Counted from the stretch's first letter, positions 27,880-36,822 are shown. The stretch is 64,000 nt of DNA from an uncultured Saprospiraceae bacterium (GCA_937941765.1 CALDGQ010000088.1:1-64000); one strand, 5' to 3'. Numbers and translations are program-made. Notes: generated from the letters alone by a model not told the origin.

Positions 27880-29019
27880 ATGAACAAATTAATCCTCTTT
27901 TTTTCAATCATTCTCATAGTAGGGTGCGGAAGTCAAAAAACTCAAAATTCAGAAGATGCTACTCCCGTGTCTTATAATATTCCGTTGACAGATCCGGTCA
28001 AGCCATCGGCCAAACCTAAAAATGTAATTCTGATGATTGGTGATGGAATGGGAATTTCTCAGATAACTGCAGGTATATACAGTAGTGATAAAAAGTTGAG
28101 CTTGGAATCATTTCCAGTTATTGGTTTACATAAAAGTCATGCATCCAATGATTTAATCACTGATTCTGCAGCTGGAGCAACTGCTTTTGCATGCGGTGTC
28201 AAGACCTATAATGGAGCAATTGGAGTGGGACCGGATTCAGTGGCTGTAGAAACAATCTTGGAAAAAGCAGAGAAAAAAGGAATGGCAACTGGCATGGTTG
28301 CTACCTCTACTATAGTCCATGCAACACCTGCCTCTTTCATTTCACATCAGCCAAGTCGAAAAATGTATGAAGAAATCGCCGCGGATTTTCTAAAGACAGA
28401 CATTGACTTTTTTATTGGAGGTGGAAAAAAATTCTTTGATAGAAGAGAGAGCGACGAAAGAGATTTGTACAAAGAGTTAGAAGCAAAGGGATATTTTATT
28501 TCAGATTATTTCAAAGAAGATTTGGGAGATGTGAAAATTCCAATGAAAAAGAAATTTGGATATTTGACTTCTGATAAGGATCCATTGCCAGTCGCGCAAG
28601 GTAGAAATTATTTAAAAAAGGCTTCCAACATGGCGGTGAATTTTCTTAATAGAAAAAGTCCAGAAGGATTTTTCTTGATGATTGAAGGTTCACAAATTGA
28701 TTGGGGAGGTCATGCCAATGATGCTAATTACATTATTACCGAAATGCTCGATTTTGATAGAACGATTGCGCAAGTTTTAAAATTTGCAAAACAAGATGGA
28801 GAGACATTGGTTATCGTCACAGCTGATCATGAAACTGGTGGTTTTTCAATCAATAAAGGTTCCAGCCGAGATAGTTTAGTGACTGCTTTTACAACTGATT
28901 ATCATACTGCAGATTTGATTCCTGTTTTTGCATATGGTCCTGGTGCTTCAGATTTTGCAGGTATTTATCAAAACACAGCAATTTTTGACAAGATGAAAAG
29001 AGCGATGGGGATGCGGTAG
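27880..29019 (+). CDS. Alkaline phosphatase, lipoprotein
   Basis: 379 residues beginning with a lipoprotein signal (LFFSIILIVGCGSQ; Cys16 as the lipid-bearing residue). Family motifs: VILMIGDGMG (metal-binding Asp), DSAAGATAFACG (nucleophile Ser), GGAKKF-like FIGGGKKFF, EGSQIDWGGHAND and VTADHETGG. All metal ligands expected of PhoA-type enzymes are present. Releases phosphate from organic phosphate in the periplasm. It begins 15 bases after dprA and may be read with it, though the two have no obvious functional link; no Pho-type box is recognised. Confidence 0.93.
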   Translation: MNKLILFFSIILIVGCGSQKTQNSEDATPVSYNIPLTDPVKPSAKPKNVILMIGDGMGISQITAGIYSSDKKLSLESFPVIGLHKSHASNDLITDSAAGATAFACGVKTYNGAIGVGPDSVAVETILEKAEKKGMATGMVATSTIVHATPASFISHQPSRKMYEEIAADFLKTDIDFFIGGGKKFFDRRESDERDLYKELEAKGYFISDYFKEDLGDVKIPMKKKFGYLTSDKDPLPVAQGRNYLKKASNMAVNFLNRKSPEGFFLMIEGSQIDWGGHANDANYIITEMLDFDRTIAQVLKFAKQDGETLVIVTADHETGGFSINKGSSRDSLVTAFTTDYHTADLIPVFAYGPGASDFAGIYQNTAIFDKMKRAMGMR

Positions 29020-29035
29020 GTATTTTTCGAAACAA

Positions 29036-29086
29036 GATTCTTTGTGAACTTTGTATCTTAGGTGATCTTTGTTTTAAAATACGTCC
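29036..29086. repeat. Half-copy of the CTTTGT-type element
   Basis: GATTCTTTGTGAACTTTGTA... through TTAAAATACGTC is about 85% identical to the right arm plus flank at 16442-16494. The matching left arm is missing, so this is a solo arm between the phosphatase and aldehyde dehydrogenase genes. Confidence 0.65.
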
Positions 29087-29195
29087 CTTGGGACTTGTTG
29101 CATTAGGCCATTGTGGTAAAACTCTCCAAAGACTAAATATGTCTTACTCCGAATACATGTCTCAAAAGATAAATTAAAATGAGGGTGTCTTATTC

Positions 29196-29203
29196 TAAAT
29201 TTG
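29196..29203 (+). promoter_or_regulatory. Candidate -7 promoter box (TAAATTTG) for the aldehyde dehydrogenase gene
   Basis: Exact match to TAnnTTTG, 70 bases before the ATG at 29273. The expected -33 TTTG element is not clear, so confidence is limited. Confidence 0.35.
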
Positions 29204-29272
29204 TATATTTAGTATAACGACTATTAGGTTCAAATTTTAAAAGTAACTCAACCTCAAATTTAATTCTTCAAA

Positions 29273-30700
29273 ATGACAGTAGGAATCTCGCCATCATCGG
29301 AAATATCGGACCTCCAATTACTTTTCGAAACACAACAAAAGAATCTTCAAAATGTAGCGAATACAACAGTTCGACAACGCAAGCAAAAGTTGAAAAAATT
29401 GTTGAAAGCGATGTTTACCTATAGAGAAGAAATTCGAGAAGCACTATATAAAGATTATAAAAAGCATCCTAGCGAAGTTGATTTAACTGAAATTTATCCA
29501 GTAACCAATGAGATAAAACATACGTTGAAACACATTCGTGGCTGGATGGCAGATGAACCAGTCAGTACTCCATTACCATTGTTAGGTTCAAAGTCATGGA
29601 TAAAATATGAACCCAAAGGAAATGTTTTGGTGATCGCGCCATGGAACTTTCCAATCAATTTATCCTTTGCGCCTATTATTTCGGCAATCGCAGCAGGTAA
29701 CTGTATTATTCTAAAACCTTCTGAACATACGCCGCATGCATCAGCAGTTACTAAAAAAATAATCAATGATGTTTTCGATGAAAATGAAGTCGCTGTTGTA
29801 GAGGGTGGGGTAGAGACTTCGCAAGCTTTATTGTCCTTGCCGTTTAATCATATCTTTTTTACGGGGGCTCCTTCTATTGGCAAAATTGTCATGAAGGCTG
29901 CGGCAAAACACTTGGCTTCCGTAACATTGGAGTTAGGTGGAAAGTCACCAACAATAGTAGATGAAACCGCGAACATAAACGCAGCTGCTACGAGAATTGC
30001 TTGGTCAAAATTCATGAATAACGGGCAAATATGTATTGCTCCGGATTATCTTTTTGTTCACAAAAATGTGAAAGATAAGTTCATTAAAGCGGTACAGAAA
30101 AAGATCAAACAGTTTTATGGAGAATCAGTTGAGCATTCAAAAGATTATGCACGAATGGTGAATACTCGACATTATGATCGAGTAAAATCTTATTTGGATG
30201 ATGCGATAAGCAAAGGCGCAACAGTAATTGAAGGTGGTAACACAACTGATGGAGATGATTTTATTGCTCCTACTATATTGACAAATGTTCCAGCTAATTC
30301 GATGGTGATGGAAGAAGAAATTTTTGGTCCATTACTTCCAATACAAGAATATGAAGATATCGATGAGGCATTGAAAGTGATTAATTCTAAAGAGAAAGCA
30401 TTAACGATTTACATTTTTAGTAGTAAGAAAATGAATATCAATCACATCCTAAACAACACACGTGCAGGTGGAACTTGCATTAACCATACGACCCTACACT
30501 TTTTCAACAATAATCTTCCGTTTGGGGGTTCTAATAATTCTGGTATTGGAAAGGGACATGGTGAATATGGATTTAAGGAATATTCAAATGCAAGAGCAGT
30601 ATTCAAGCAAGTATTGCCATTTAGTATGATTGAAATGTTGATGCCTCCTTATTCTTCTTTTAAGGATAAATTGATTGATATAACGATGAAGTATTTTTAA
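29273..30700 (+). CDS. Aldehyde dehydrogenase (class 3-like, NAD(P)-dependent)
   Basis: 475 residues, normal for the short class 3/fatty-aldehyde group. Motifs: VLVIAPWNFPINL (coenzyme site), FFTGAPSIGKIVMKAAAKHL, TLELGGKSPTIVDE (general-base Glu), NNGQICIAPDYLF (catalytic Cys), and EEIFGPLLPI. A hydrophobic C-terminal part (LPFSMIEMLMPPYSSFKDKLID) could associate with membrane, as in fatty-aldehyde enzymes. Oxidises medium or long aldehydes to acids; the exact substrate is not readable. Convergent with lipA, 4 bases between stops. Confidence 0.94.
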   Translation: MTVGISPSSEISDLQLLFETQQKNLQNVANTTVRQRKQKLKKLLKAMFTYREEIREALYKDYKKHPSEVDLTEIYPVTNEIKHTLKHIRGWMADEPVSTPLPLLGSKSWIKYEPKGNVLVIAPWNFPINLSFAPIISAIAAGNCIILKPSEHTPHASAVTKKIINDVFDENEVAVVEGGVETSQALLSLPFNHIFFTGAPSIGKIVMKAAAKHLASVTLELGGKSPTIVDETANINAAATRIAWSKFMNNGQICIAPDYLFVHKNVKDKFIKAVQKKIKQFYGESVEHSKDYARMVNTRHYDRVKSYLDDAISKGATVIEGGNTTDGDDFIAPTILTNVPANSMVMEEEIFGPLLPIQEYEDIDEALKVINSKEKALTIYIFSSKKMNINHILNNTRAGGTCINHTTLHFFNNNLPFGGSNNSGIGKGHGEYGFKEYSNARAVFKQVLPFSMIEMLMPPYSSFKDKLIDITMKYF

Positions 30701-30704
30701 ATTG

Positions 30705-31580
30705 TTACAGATGGCGTTCTGCATGATAAGAAGACCTAACAAGCGGTCCACTTTCCACAAAATTGAACCCTTTTTCCAAACCAACTTCTTTGTATAAAGC
30801 AAAAGTATCAGGATGAACAAATTCCGCAACTTCTAAATGCATCTTAGTAGGTTGAAGATATTGACCAATTGTTATGACATCACAATCATTTGCGAGTAAG
30901 TCGTCCATGATTTCAAATACTTCCTCTTTCGTTTCACCAAGTCCTACCATGATTCCAGACTTTGTTCTTTTTCCGTATGCTTTGGTTCTTTTTATTTGTT
31001 CCAAACTTCTTTCATACTTTGCCTGCGGTCTTACCAATCTGTAAAGTCGTTTAACCGTTTCCATATTGTGAGAAACAACTTCTTGACCTGCACTGATCAT
31101 TCTTTCCAAGGCTTCCCAATTTCCACGAACATCAGGAATTAAAGTTTCAATAGTAGTGGTAGGAGAATTTTCCTTGATTGAACGAATTGTCTGATACCAA
31201 ATTTCGGCACCTCTATCTTTTAGTTCATCACGATTAACAGAAGTAATAACTGCGTGCTTTACTTCCATTAGCTTGACAGCTTCGCCAACACGATTTGGCT
31301 CATCTTCATCATACTCATTTGGGCGCCCTGTTTTGACCGCGCAAAAAGAGCAAGATCTAGTACAAGTATTTCCAAGTATCATGAAGGTGGCAGTACCTGC
31401 TCCCCAACATTCGCCCATGTTTGGGCAATTACCACTTTGGCAAATGGTATGCAGTTTATATTCATCAACTAAAGAGCGAACCTTTTTGTATTTTTCACCA
31501 ATAGGCAATTTGACTCTTAGCCAATCCGGTTTTTTCTTTCTGGGTTCTTTGGTTGGTTGTACGATAGGTAGTTCGTCCAT
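30705..31580 (-). CDS. lipA: Lipoyl synthase LipA
   Basis: 291 residues, usual length. Both iron-sulfur clusters are visible: [12 protein letters not shown] (auxiliary cluster, CX4CX5C) and CTRSCSFC (radical SAM CX3CX2C). Other signatures are [58 protein letters not shown] and GQYLQPT; the protein ends with [12 protein letters not shown]. Inserts two sulfur atoms into octanoyl groups on lipoate-dependent proteins. Single gene, with its stop 4 bases from the convergent aldehyde dehydrogenase stop. Confidence 0.97.
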   Translation of the reverse strand: MDELPIVQPTKEPRKKKPDWLRVKLPIGEKYKKVRSLVDEYKLHTICQSGNCPNMGECWGAGTATFMILGNTCTRSCSFCAVKTGRPNEYDEDEPNRVGEAVKLMEVKHAVITSVNRDELKDRGAEIWYQTIRSIKENSPTTTIETLIPDVRGNWEALERMISAGQEVVSHNMETVKRLYRLVRPQAKYERSLEQIKRTKAYGKRTKSGIMVGLGETKEEVFEIMDDLLANDCDVITIGQYLQPTKMHLEVAEFVHPDTFALYKEVGLEKGFNFVESGPLVRSSYHAERHL

Positions 31581-31634
31581 TCAAAAAATAATAATGAGGT
31601 AATTTGTAAAGAAACATGGAAAGAGGGAAAATGT

Positions 31635-32426
31635 TTACCTGCGCTTTCCTAATTGTAAAGATATGTAAAGATTGATAAACAGACGGCTATTTTCAGTATC
31701 GAAAGCATCTGTTTCGACCATAATCGGCACTTTGGAAAGATATCCATCGATCATAACGCCAACATCAACAGCTTTGATGAATTCATCAAAAGCTCCCCAA
31801 TCCAAATGAACGCCAATTTTTCCATGCACACCTGGTCTAAAACCAAGTTCACCCAATCCTTGAGAGAATCTGGAAGAGCCGTAAATGTTTTGTTGACTTA
31901 AAAAGATATCTTCGTTTTCTTCGGAATATTTTTCAGAAACAATTTTGTTGGTATTGTCTACAGATCTTCGAAGTTCGAGATAATAAGGTTTCAATATTCC
32001 TAACGTTGGTCCAAATGAATAACTCATACCGACTGCAACTCCTTTCTTAGCCGCTTTTTCTGTGAAATATTTTTTGGCTCCATAACCACCTCGCAAAGTG
32101 AAGAAGGAATTTTGTTTCCCAAAAATAAAAGACTTCGCAGTTTTTCCGTTGATACTTAAATTATCAAAACTTAATCTAAATTCTTTTGGGTGTTTTAGTT
32201 CTCCAAATTCTAGCGTGTAGAATTTAGTTTTGTAATAAGTTCGAATTTTTCCAAAAGAAACACCGGCAGCAAATCCATTTGTATGCAATCTAAAATCAAA
32301 AGCCAATTCTTTATTATAGATTACTCCTTTGTTTTGATTGGACAACTGTCTTGGTTGGATAGTTTGTGCATTTACAGCAACAACTGCAAAAAGGAATAAA
32401 ATTGATATGGAGATAAATTTTCTCAT
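31635..32426 (-). CDS. Secreted barrel-like protein of unknown function (Bacteroidota type)
   Basis: 263 residues with a signal peptide (ISILFLFAVVAVNAQ). The mature part has repeated amphipathic strands (LAFDFRLHTNGFAAGVSFGK, KFYTLEFGELKHPKEFRLS, NSFFTLRGGYGAKKYF, GVAVGMSYSFGPTLGIL) and ends with an LFINLYISLQLGKRR strand, consistent with an outer-membrane barrel of 10-12 strands. Proteins of this look are widespread in Bacteroidota with no assigned role. Same direction as lipA, 54 bases upstream, possibly cotranscribed. Confidence 0.72.
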   Translation of the reverse strand: MRKFISISILFLFAVVAVNAQTIQPRQLSNQNKGVIYNKELAFDFRLHTNGFAAGVSFGKIRTYYKTKFYTLEFGELKHPKEFRLSFDNLSINGKTAKSFIFGKQNSFFTLRGGYGAKKYFTEKAAKKGVAVGMSYSFGPTLGILKPYYLELRRSVDNTNKIVSEKYSEENEDIFLSQQNIYGSSRFSQGLGELGFRPGVHGKIGVHLDWGAFDEFIKAVDVGVMIDGYLSKVPIMVETDAFDTENSRLFINLYISLQLGKRR

Positions 32427-32551
32427 GTCCTAAGATTAAAGAGCAAAGAAGGTTGTATGCTCGATTAGTCAAGTTACATATTTAAACGCAAAAATGATAG
32501 TTTTGATACTTAATAGGAGTAAAAATGTAGAAAAATGTAAGCTGCTGAACC

Positions 32552-33667
32552 TTATGTAGTTAACCTAGGAATGTGATATTTCATAACGGATTTGATACAA
32601 ATATTTTCTTCTGCATCTAACTCAATAGAGATGGTCCCACCTTGAATCTCAATTAATTTTTTGACAAGCTCAAGTCTTAATTTCAGTTCATTTATTTGTT
32701 CAGAAGAGATACGATTCATTACTTCTGATTTCCTTTCCTTGACAATATATTGAATGTCTATATCAGGATTTTTCGCAGTTAATGGTCGTACATGTATATC
32801 CAAGGCAGCATCATGATCGAGTCGATAGGAGTTCATCATGAGGCAATAGATGATTTGCTTTAGGAGAATTGGTTTACCGTTTAAGATTTCTGGGGTGTCT
32901 TTGTCGATATGAAAAATAAGTTGTTTCCCAGAAGCAGTATTCTTTTTAAAAGTGTCAAAAACTTCGACAAGTAAATTATAGATATTGAAGTTTTGGGAAT
33001 CCTCTTTTGATCCACCAAACGAAGTTGTTAAAACTTCCAAGTCCGCAAAAACGGATTGAAGACTTTGAAAAGTGTTTTTCAGTCCTTCAATGTAATTAAT
33101 ATTCGTATCAAAATTATTGGTATTAAACAATGCATTGACGCCATCTAAAGTATTGATCGGCGATAGCAAAGAATTTTGAACAATTAGAAAATAATCTTGA
33201 TGGAGTTGGTTGATGTTTTCGAGTTCTTTGTTTTTTTCAATTAATACCTCATTAAAATCAACCAATTTTTGATACTTTTTTTCAATGATATCTCTACGAA
33301 TTTCTAATTCATTGCGCGACTGTTGGAACGATAAGAGATCTTTGTAGAGTTCTGTGTAATCGTAAATAGACCAAAGCAAAGCCTCTTCACCATCTAAAAC
33401 TACTTTTGAAAAGGAAAAATCATAAGTGCCTTTTAGCTCTGGTAAATTCGTTTCAACTTTGGCAAATCGGATTTGATTATCAAGATTCCAAACATCCTTA
33501 AAAATACTTTCTATGAATGGGTACCACTCTTGAGCGGATTTTGATTGGAGCACATCTGTATTAAAGATGGTATTACAACTATTCAGGACATAGGAATTTT
33601 TGTCCAAAAAGATTAACTGATTGAATTTATCGGAATGGGTTTCTTTTAATTTTTGAAGTAGCGTCAT
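32552..33667 (-). CDS. PAS/coiled-coil protein with degenerate histidine-kinase core
   Basis: 371 residues. Residues 12-115 look like a PAS-type sensor (LIFLDKNSYVLNSCNTIF ... ALLWSIYDYTELYKDLL). A coiled coil follows (about 118-160), then a helix pair in the place of HisKA (DYFLIVQNSLLSPINTL), in which the usual SHELRTP-like phospho-accepting His is absent (Gln-Asn-Ser). Residues 240-365 align in outline to an HATPase_c fold (PILLKQIIYCLMMNSYRL; LELVKKLIEIQGGTISIE), but the D-box (DxGxG) and G-box Gly residues are missing. So probably a pseudokinase that senses or binds rather than phosphorylates. Fourth gene of the GTPase operon, 8 bases after the GTPase. Confidence 0.8.
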   Translation of the reverse strand: MTLLQKLKETHSDKFNQLIFLDKNSYVLNSCNTIFNTDVLQSKSAQEWYPFIESIFKDVWNLDNQIRFAKVETNLPELKGTYDFSFSKVVLDGEEALLWSIYDYTELYKDLLSFQQSRNELEIRRDIIEKKYQKLVDFNEVLIEKNKELENINQLHQDYFLIVQNSLLSPINTLDGVNALFNTNNFDTNINYIEGLKNTFQSLQSVFADLEVLTTSFGGSKEDSQNFNIYNLLVEVFDTFKKNTASGKQLIFHIDKDTPEILNGKPILLKQIIYCLMMNSYRLDHDAALDIHVRPLTAKNPDIDIQYIVKERKSEVMNRISSEQINELKLRLELVKKLIEIQGGTISIELDAEENICIKSVMKYHIPRLTT

Positions 33668-33675
33668 TGTTTATT

Positions 33676-34197
33676 TTAGGAGACTAATTCTTTCCCTAAC
33701 AATTGAAACATGTCTTCTACATTTTCTCCAGTTTTTGCACTGGTCAGTATATCGACATTGTATGGTACTTTACTAATCACCTCGTCTTTATTTCCAGAAT
33801 CGATCAAATCAATTTTATTACCAACAACTTTGATCACTCCGCCAGAAATTATTGAGTTTAGGTATTGAATATCTTTTTCAATATTTTTATAGGTAGCCGG
33901 TCGGGTCAAATCGAAAACATAGATGATTCCACTGGCACCTAAGAAGTAGCTAGTAGGAACTTTGTCTTGCGAAACTTCTCCAGCAATATCCCATAATAAA
34001 AGAGATAAGTCGTTTCCTCCTACATTGATTACTTTCTTGTTAACCTTTACACCAATCGTTGTCAGATATTTATCGCTAAATTTATTATAGATAAATTGAT
34101 TGAATAGCGATGTTTTTCCAACACCAAAGCTGCCGGTCAGTATTACTTTTTTACTAATCATGTTTCCTTGAGATAAATTATATTCGGTTTTTAGCAT
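33676..34197 (-). CDS. Ras/Rab-like small GTPase
   Basis: 173 residues, about the size of Ras-superfamily G domains. All five motifs are visible: G1 GSFGVGKTS (22-30), G2 Thr in LTTIGVKV, G3 WDIAGE, G4 NKID and G5 TSAKTG. Residue five of the DxxGQ/E switch is Glu, not Gln, which may mean slow intrinsic hydrolysis. No lipid-attachment Cys is at the C-terminus. The start overlaps the upstream stop (TAATG); a second ATG at 34159-34161 is possible. It sits in an operon with a longin/roadblock-like protein, as expected for a GTPase with its regulator, the arrangement known from bacterial MglA-MglB; it is not a close MglA, whose G3 lies within DTVPGQ. Confidence 0.92.
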   Translation of the reverse strand: MLKTEYNLSQGNMISKKVILTGSFGVGKTSLFNQFIYNKFSDKYLTTIGVKVNKKVINVGGNDLSLLLWDIAGEVSQDKVPTSYFLGASGIIYVFDLTRPATYKNIEKDIQYLNSIISGGVIKVVGNKIDLIDSGNKDEVISKVPYNVDILTSAKTGENVEDMFQLLGKELVS

Positions 34198-35024
34198 TAT
34201 GTGTTTATAAAGTGTTTGTCTAGGTAGTTTGAATATTCTTTTAATATATTTTCATCAATATCTGTGATACTTTTCCCTAAATATCTATCTGCAAATGAAA
34301 GTACACTGTTAGATATTTGGTTTTTGTCAGAGGCAGAAAGTGAACCGGTTAGTGCTAGCGCAATATAATAGGTTTTAAAATTTTGCATTACAATTTTATA
34401 AGTACCATACTCTATCATATCCAAATCTTGCTCTCCTTGTTGAAAAGCATCTTCAGCAAAAGACTTAATGGCGGTCAGCATTCCTGCGATTACATCTTTA
34501 TCTAAATTGACACTTTTTGAGGCAGATCCAAAAAGCAACCCTGAATGTCGCTGTATCAAATAGACTTCTTGTATTTGATACTTATCCATTTCTTGTAAAA
34601 TCAAATCACTTTCTTTTACTCCATAGAATATGGATTTGAATTTGTTGCTCCATGATTTTGCAGAAAAAGTATTTTTCACCTGATTATCAATCCCTTCTTT
34701 AAGCGATTCAAATTGTAGTGAGATAAATTTCTTGATCATGATTCCAATAGAAGGTGCCAATAAGTCAATGATGTCTTGTCTAGAAGACATTAATTTCTCC
34801 TCAAATATTTTTGAAACCATTTCATTATATTGATCTGGAAAATTCATTTTCAAGTGATCAATATGTTGTTCTATATAAGGTGTTATACGTTTGTTGAAAG
34901 CTTCTTCATCTTCCAATCTATTACGAAGGTTCGACAATTCTGCTCGATCTTCTTTAAGCAAGATTTCTTTAATCTTTAAAAGATGAAGATCTTCTTCGCT
35001 TAATTTATTTTCGTCGATTGTCAT
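34197..35024 (-). CDS. Longin/roadblock-like sensor protein of a small-GTPase module
   Basis: 275 residues, no signal peptide. The N-terminus (about 14-100) is helical (LKIKEILLKEDRAELSNLRN ... APSIGIMIKKFISL), followed by about 140-245 with QIQEVYLIQRHSGLLFGSAS, VIAGMLTAIKSFAEDAFQ, LDMIEYGTYKIVM and YIALALTGSLSA, a strand-helix order like longin/roadblock folds. From memory it resembles the N-terminal half of proteins annotated as OmpA family in cyanobacteria and proteobacteria, where the same LLLGPEQ...RRLDDPE and QVFLIHRETGLLL blocks occur; here the OmpA domain itself is absent. Probably regulates the adjacent GTPase. The stop overlaps the GTPase start by 1 base. Confidence 0.75.
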   Translation of the reverse strand: MTIDENKLSEEDLHLLKIKEILLKEDRAELSNLRNRLEDEEAFNKRITPYIEQHIDHLKMNFPDQYNEMVSKIFEEKLMSSRQDIIDLLAPSIGIMIKKFISLQFESLKEGIDNQVKNTFSAKSWSNKFKSIFYGVKESDLILQEMDKYQIQEVYLIQRHSGLLFGSASKSVNLDKDVIAGMLTAIKSFAEDAFQQGEQDLDMIEYGTYKIVMQNFKTYYIALALTGSLSASDKNQISNSVLSFADRYLGKSITDIDENILKEYSNYLDKHFINT

Positions 35025-35026
35025 GA

Positions 35027-35347
35027 TTATTTCAAAAGGCGATTACTGATTTCAGAAAATAATTTGCTTAATTCCTGCTTATCATTTTGATTCGTTTCTT
35101 TGAAGTGTGTTTCTATTTTTTCAAGTCTAGAAGTAAAATCCGATTGTAAAGTAACATTTAACTTTTCAATATTTTGGATGGTCTGTTCATTCGATAAAGA
35201 TAATTTGTCTTCAATTGCAGCGAGTCTACTTTCAATATCAGCAAAACGCTTTTCATAAGCTCCTAAGTAGGAACCCATAAGTATCTCTCTTATCGTAGTA
35301 ATTTCTCCAGCTTGTCCGTTTAGCTTTGTCTCATTTTCTTTTGCCAT
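35027..35347 (-). CDS. Small coiled-coil protein, first gene of the GTPase operon
   Basis: 106 residues from the ATG at 35345-35347 (MAKENETKLNG); a longer frame upstream to 35374 has a non-ATG start. After a short Gly/Glu-rich start comes TTIREILMGSYLGAYEKRFADIESRLAAIEDKL, then a heptad-rich coiled coil (about 45-100). The IREILxGxxxxxYExRF block recalls a small protein that, in other bacteria, sits next to the OmpA-type longin-like gene. No enzyme motif. Probably a scaffold or adaptor for the GTPase unit. The next gene starts 2 bases after this stop. Confidence 0.72.
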   Translation of the reverse strand: MAKENETKLNGQAGEITTIREILMGSYLGAYEKRFADIESRLAAIEDKLSLSNEQTIQNIEKLNVTLQSDFTSRLEKIETHFKETNQNDKQELSKLFSEISNRLLK

Positions 35348-35505
35348 ACCTATCACTTCGTATTTTGTTAACAAATTATCGCTTTATCCCTTTAATTCAA
35401 AGGTTTATACATAATTTTTAATGGAAAGTTTTTTAAAAATAAAATTATTGTAATTGAATTTATATCTTCGATTAGCTATTCAATATTGCTTTCAAACAGA
35501 AATCC

Positions 35506-36822
35506 TTGAGCAAAAAGACTGATTTTCTAATTTATTCTCCCTACGTCACCAATCGACTTAAATTCATTTTAAACTTAATTTTTGAATGCCACTTAGGCTT
35601 TAGCTATCAAATAGTGTCAGAAGTGGATGAATATAAACGTGCTTCTTTTCATAAACTAAATTATTCTAATACAATAATATGTCCAAATGAATTAAGCATT
35701 CCATCTGCTAGTATACTATTTGAAGAGGATGTCAAAAAAGTAAAACCAATCGTTTTATTCGATCGTGAGCTTCCATACTTTTTTGAAAAACCAGATGCTG
35801 ATTTTCCTTTTGATATTTTTGGAGCTGTTTTTTATTTGGTTACACGCTATGAGGAATACAATAGTTCTTCCTTGGATAAATATGGTCGTTATCAATCAGC
35901 CGAGAGCATTGCAGTACAAAACCAATTTATTCAATTACCATTAGTTGATCTTTGGATTCAGCAACTGAAAAGAAAAATTCAAAAAAAGTTTCCAGATTTG
36001 AAAGCCAAAGAAAGACGATATCAATATTTACCTTCCATGGATGTTGATATGGCTTGGTCATTTCGTAACAAAGGTTTTACAAGAAATCTAGGTGGCTTTC
36101 TGAAAGACCTCCTAAAATTAAATCTGCCGCAAGCTTCCAAAAGAACTCGTGTATTAGTTGGGAATAAAAAAGATCCATTTGATCAATTTGATTTCATGTA
36201 CCAGTTACATATCAATCAAAATCAATCACTATTACATTTTTTCTTGGTTGCGAATCGAGGTGTGTATGACAAAAATATTTCAATAGAAAATCAAGACTTT
36301 AAAAATCTAATTCGAAAGATATTTAAACAAAATCCAGTTGGTTTGCATCCTTCCTATCAATCTAACAAAGATATGATGGTGCTTCAAAAAGAGAAAGATA
36401 ATTTAGAATATATAACGGGTTCTAAAATCAAAAAAAGTAGACAGCATTTCCTCAAACTTCAAATGCCTCACTCGTACCGACAATTGGTTGAGTTAGGTAT
36501 TGAAGAAGATTATACAATGGGATATCCTGATGTATTGGGATTCAGAGCGAGCACATCGATTCCTTTTAAATGGTTTGATTTGGATAAAAATGAGGAGACA
36601 ACATTGACAATTTTTCCTTTTCAAATTATGGATGTAACGATGAAGAATTATTTGAAGTTAACGCCACAGCAATCGATTGATCAATCCAAACAAATAATTG
36701 ACCAATGCAAAAAGGTGAATGGGACTTTTATGACGATTTGGCACAATAGCTCTTTTGACGAAAATGAAGGGTGGAAAGATTGGGATAAAGTTTACACCCA
36801 AATTGTTGATTATGCTTCTTAA
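35506..36822 (+). CDS. Polysaccharide deacetylase-like protein (DUF7033-type N-terminus)
   Basis: 438 residues from a TTG (35506-35508); there is no ATG until residue ~180 and an in-frame stop occurs at 35473-35475, so a rare start must be used. An N-terminal domain (about 1-170: YVTNRLKFILNLIF, FGAVFYLVTRYEEY, LPLVDLWIQQLK) precedes a deacetylase-like part with SMDVDMAW (metal Asp pair), VGLHPSYQSN, SRQHFLKLQMPHSYRQL, GFRASTSIPF and TIWHNSSF. It resembles Bacteroidota proteins named polysaccharide deacetylase family. Likely acts on surface sugars. Divergent from the GTPase operon and followed closely by upp. Confidence 0.85.
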   Translation: MSKKTDFLIYSPYVTNRLKFILNLIFECHLGFSYQIVSEVDEYKRASFHKLNYSNTIICPNELSIPSASILFEEDVKKVKPIVLFDRELPYFFEKPDADFPFDIFGAVFYLVTRYEEYNSSSLDKYGRYQSAESIAVQNQFIQLPLVDLWIQQLKRKIQKKFPDLKAKERRYQYLPSMDVDMAWSFRNKGFTRNLGGFLKDLLKLNLPQASKRTRVLVGNKKDPFDQFDFMYQLHINQNQSLLHFFLVANRGVYDKNISIENQDFKNLIRKIFKQNPVGLHPSYQSNKDMMVLQKEKDNLEYITGSKIKKSRQHFLKLQMPHSYRQLVELGIEEDYTMGYPDVLGFRASTSIPFKWFDLDKNEETTLTIFPFQIMDVTMKNYLKLTPQQSIDQSKQIIDQCKKVNGTFMTIWHNSSFDENEGWKDWDKVYTQIVDYAS

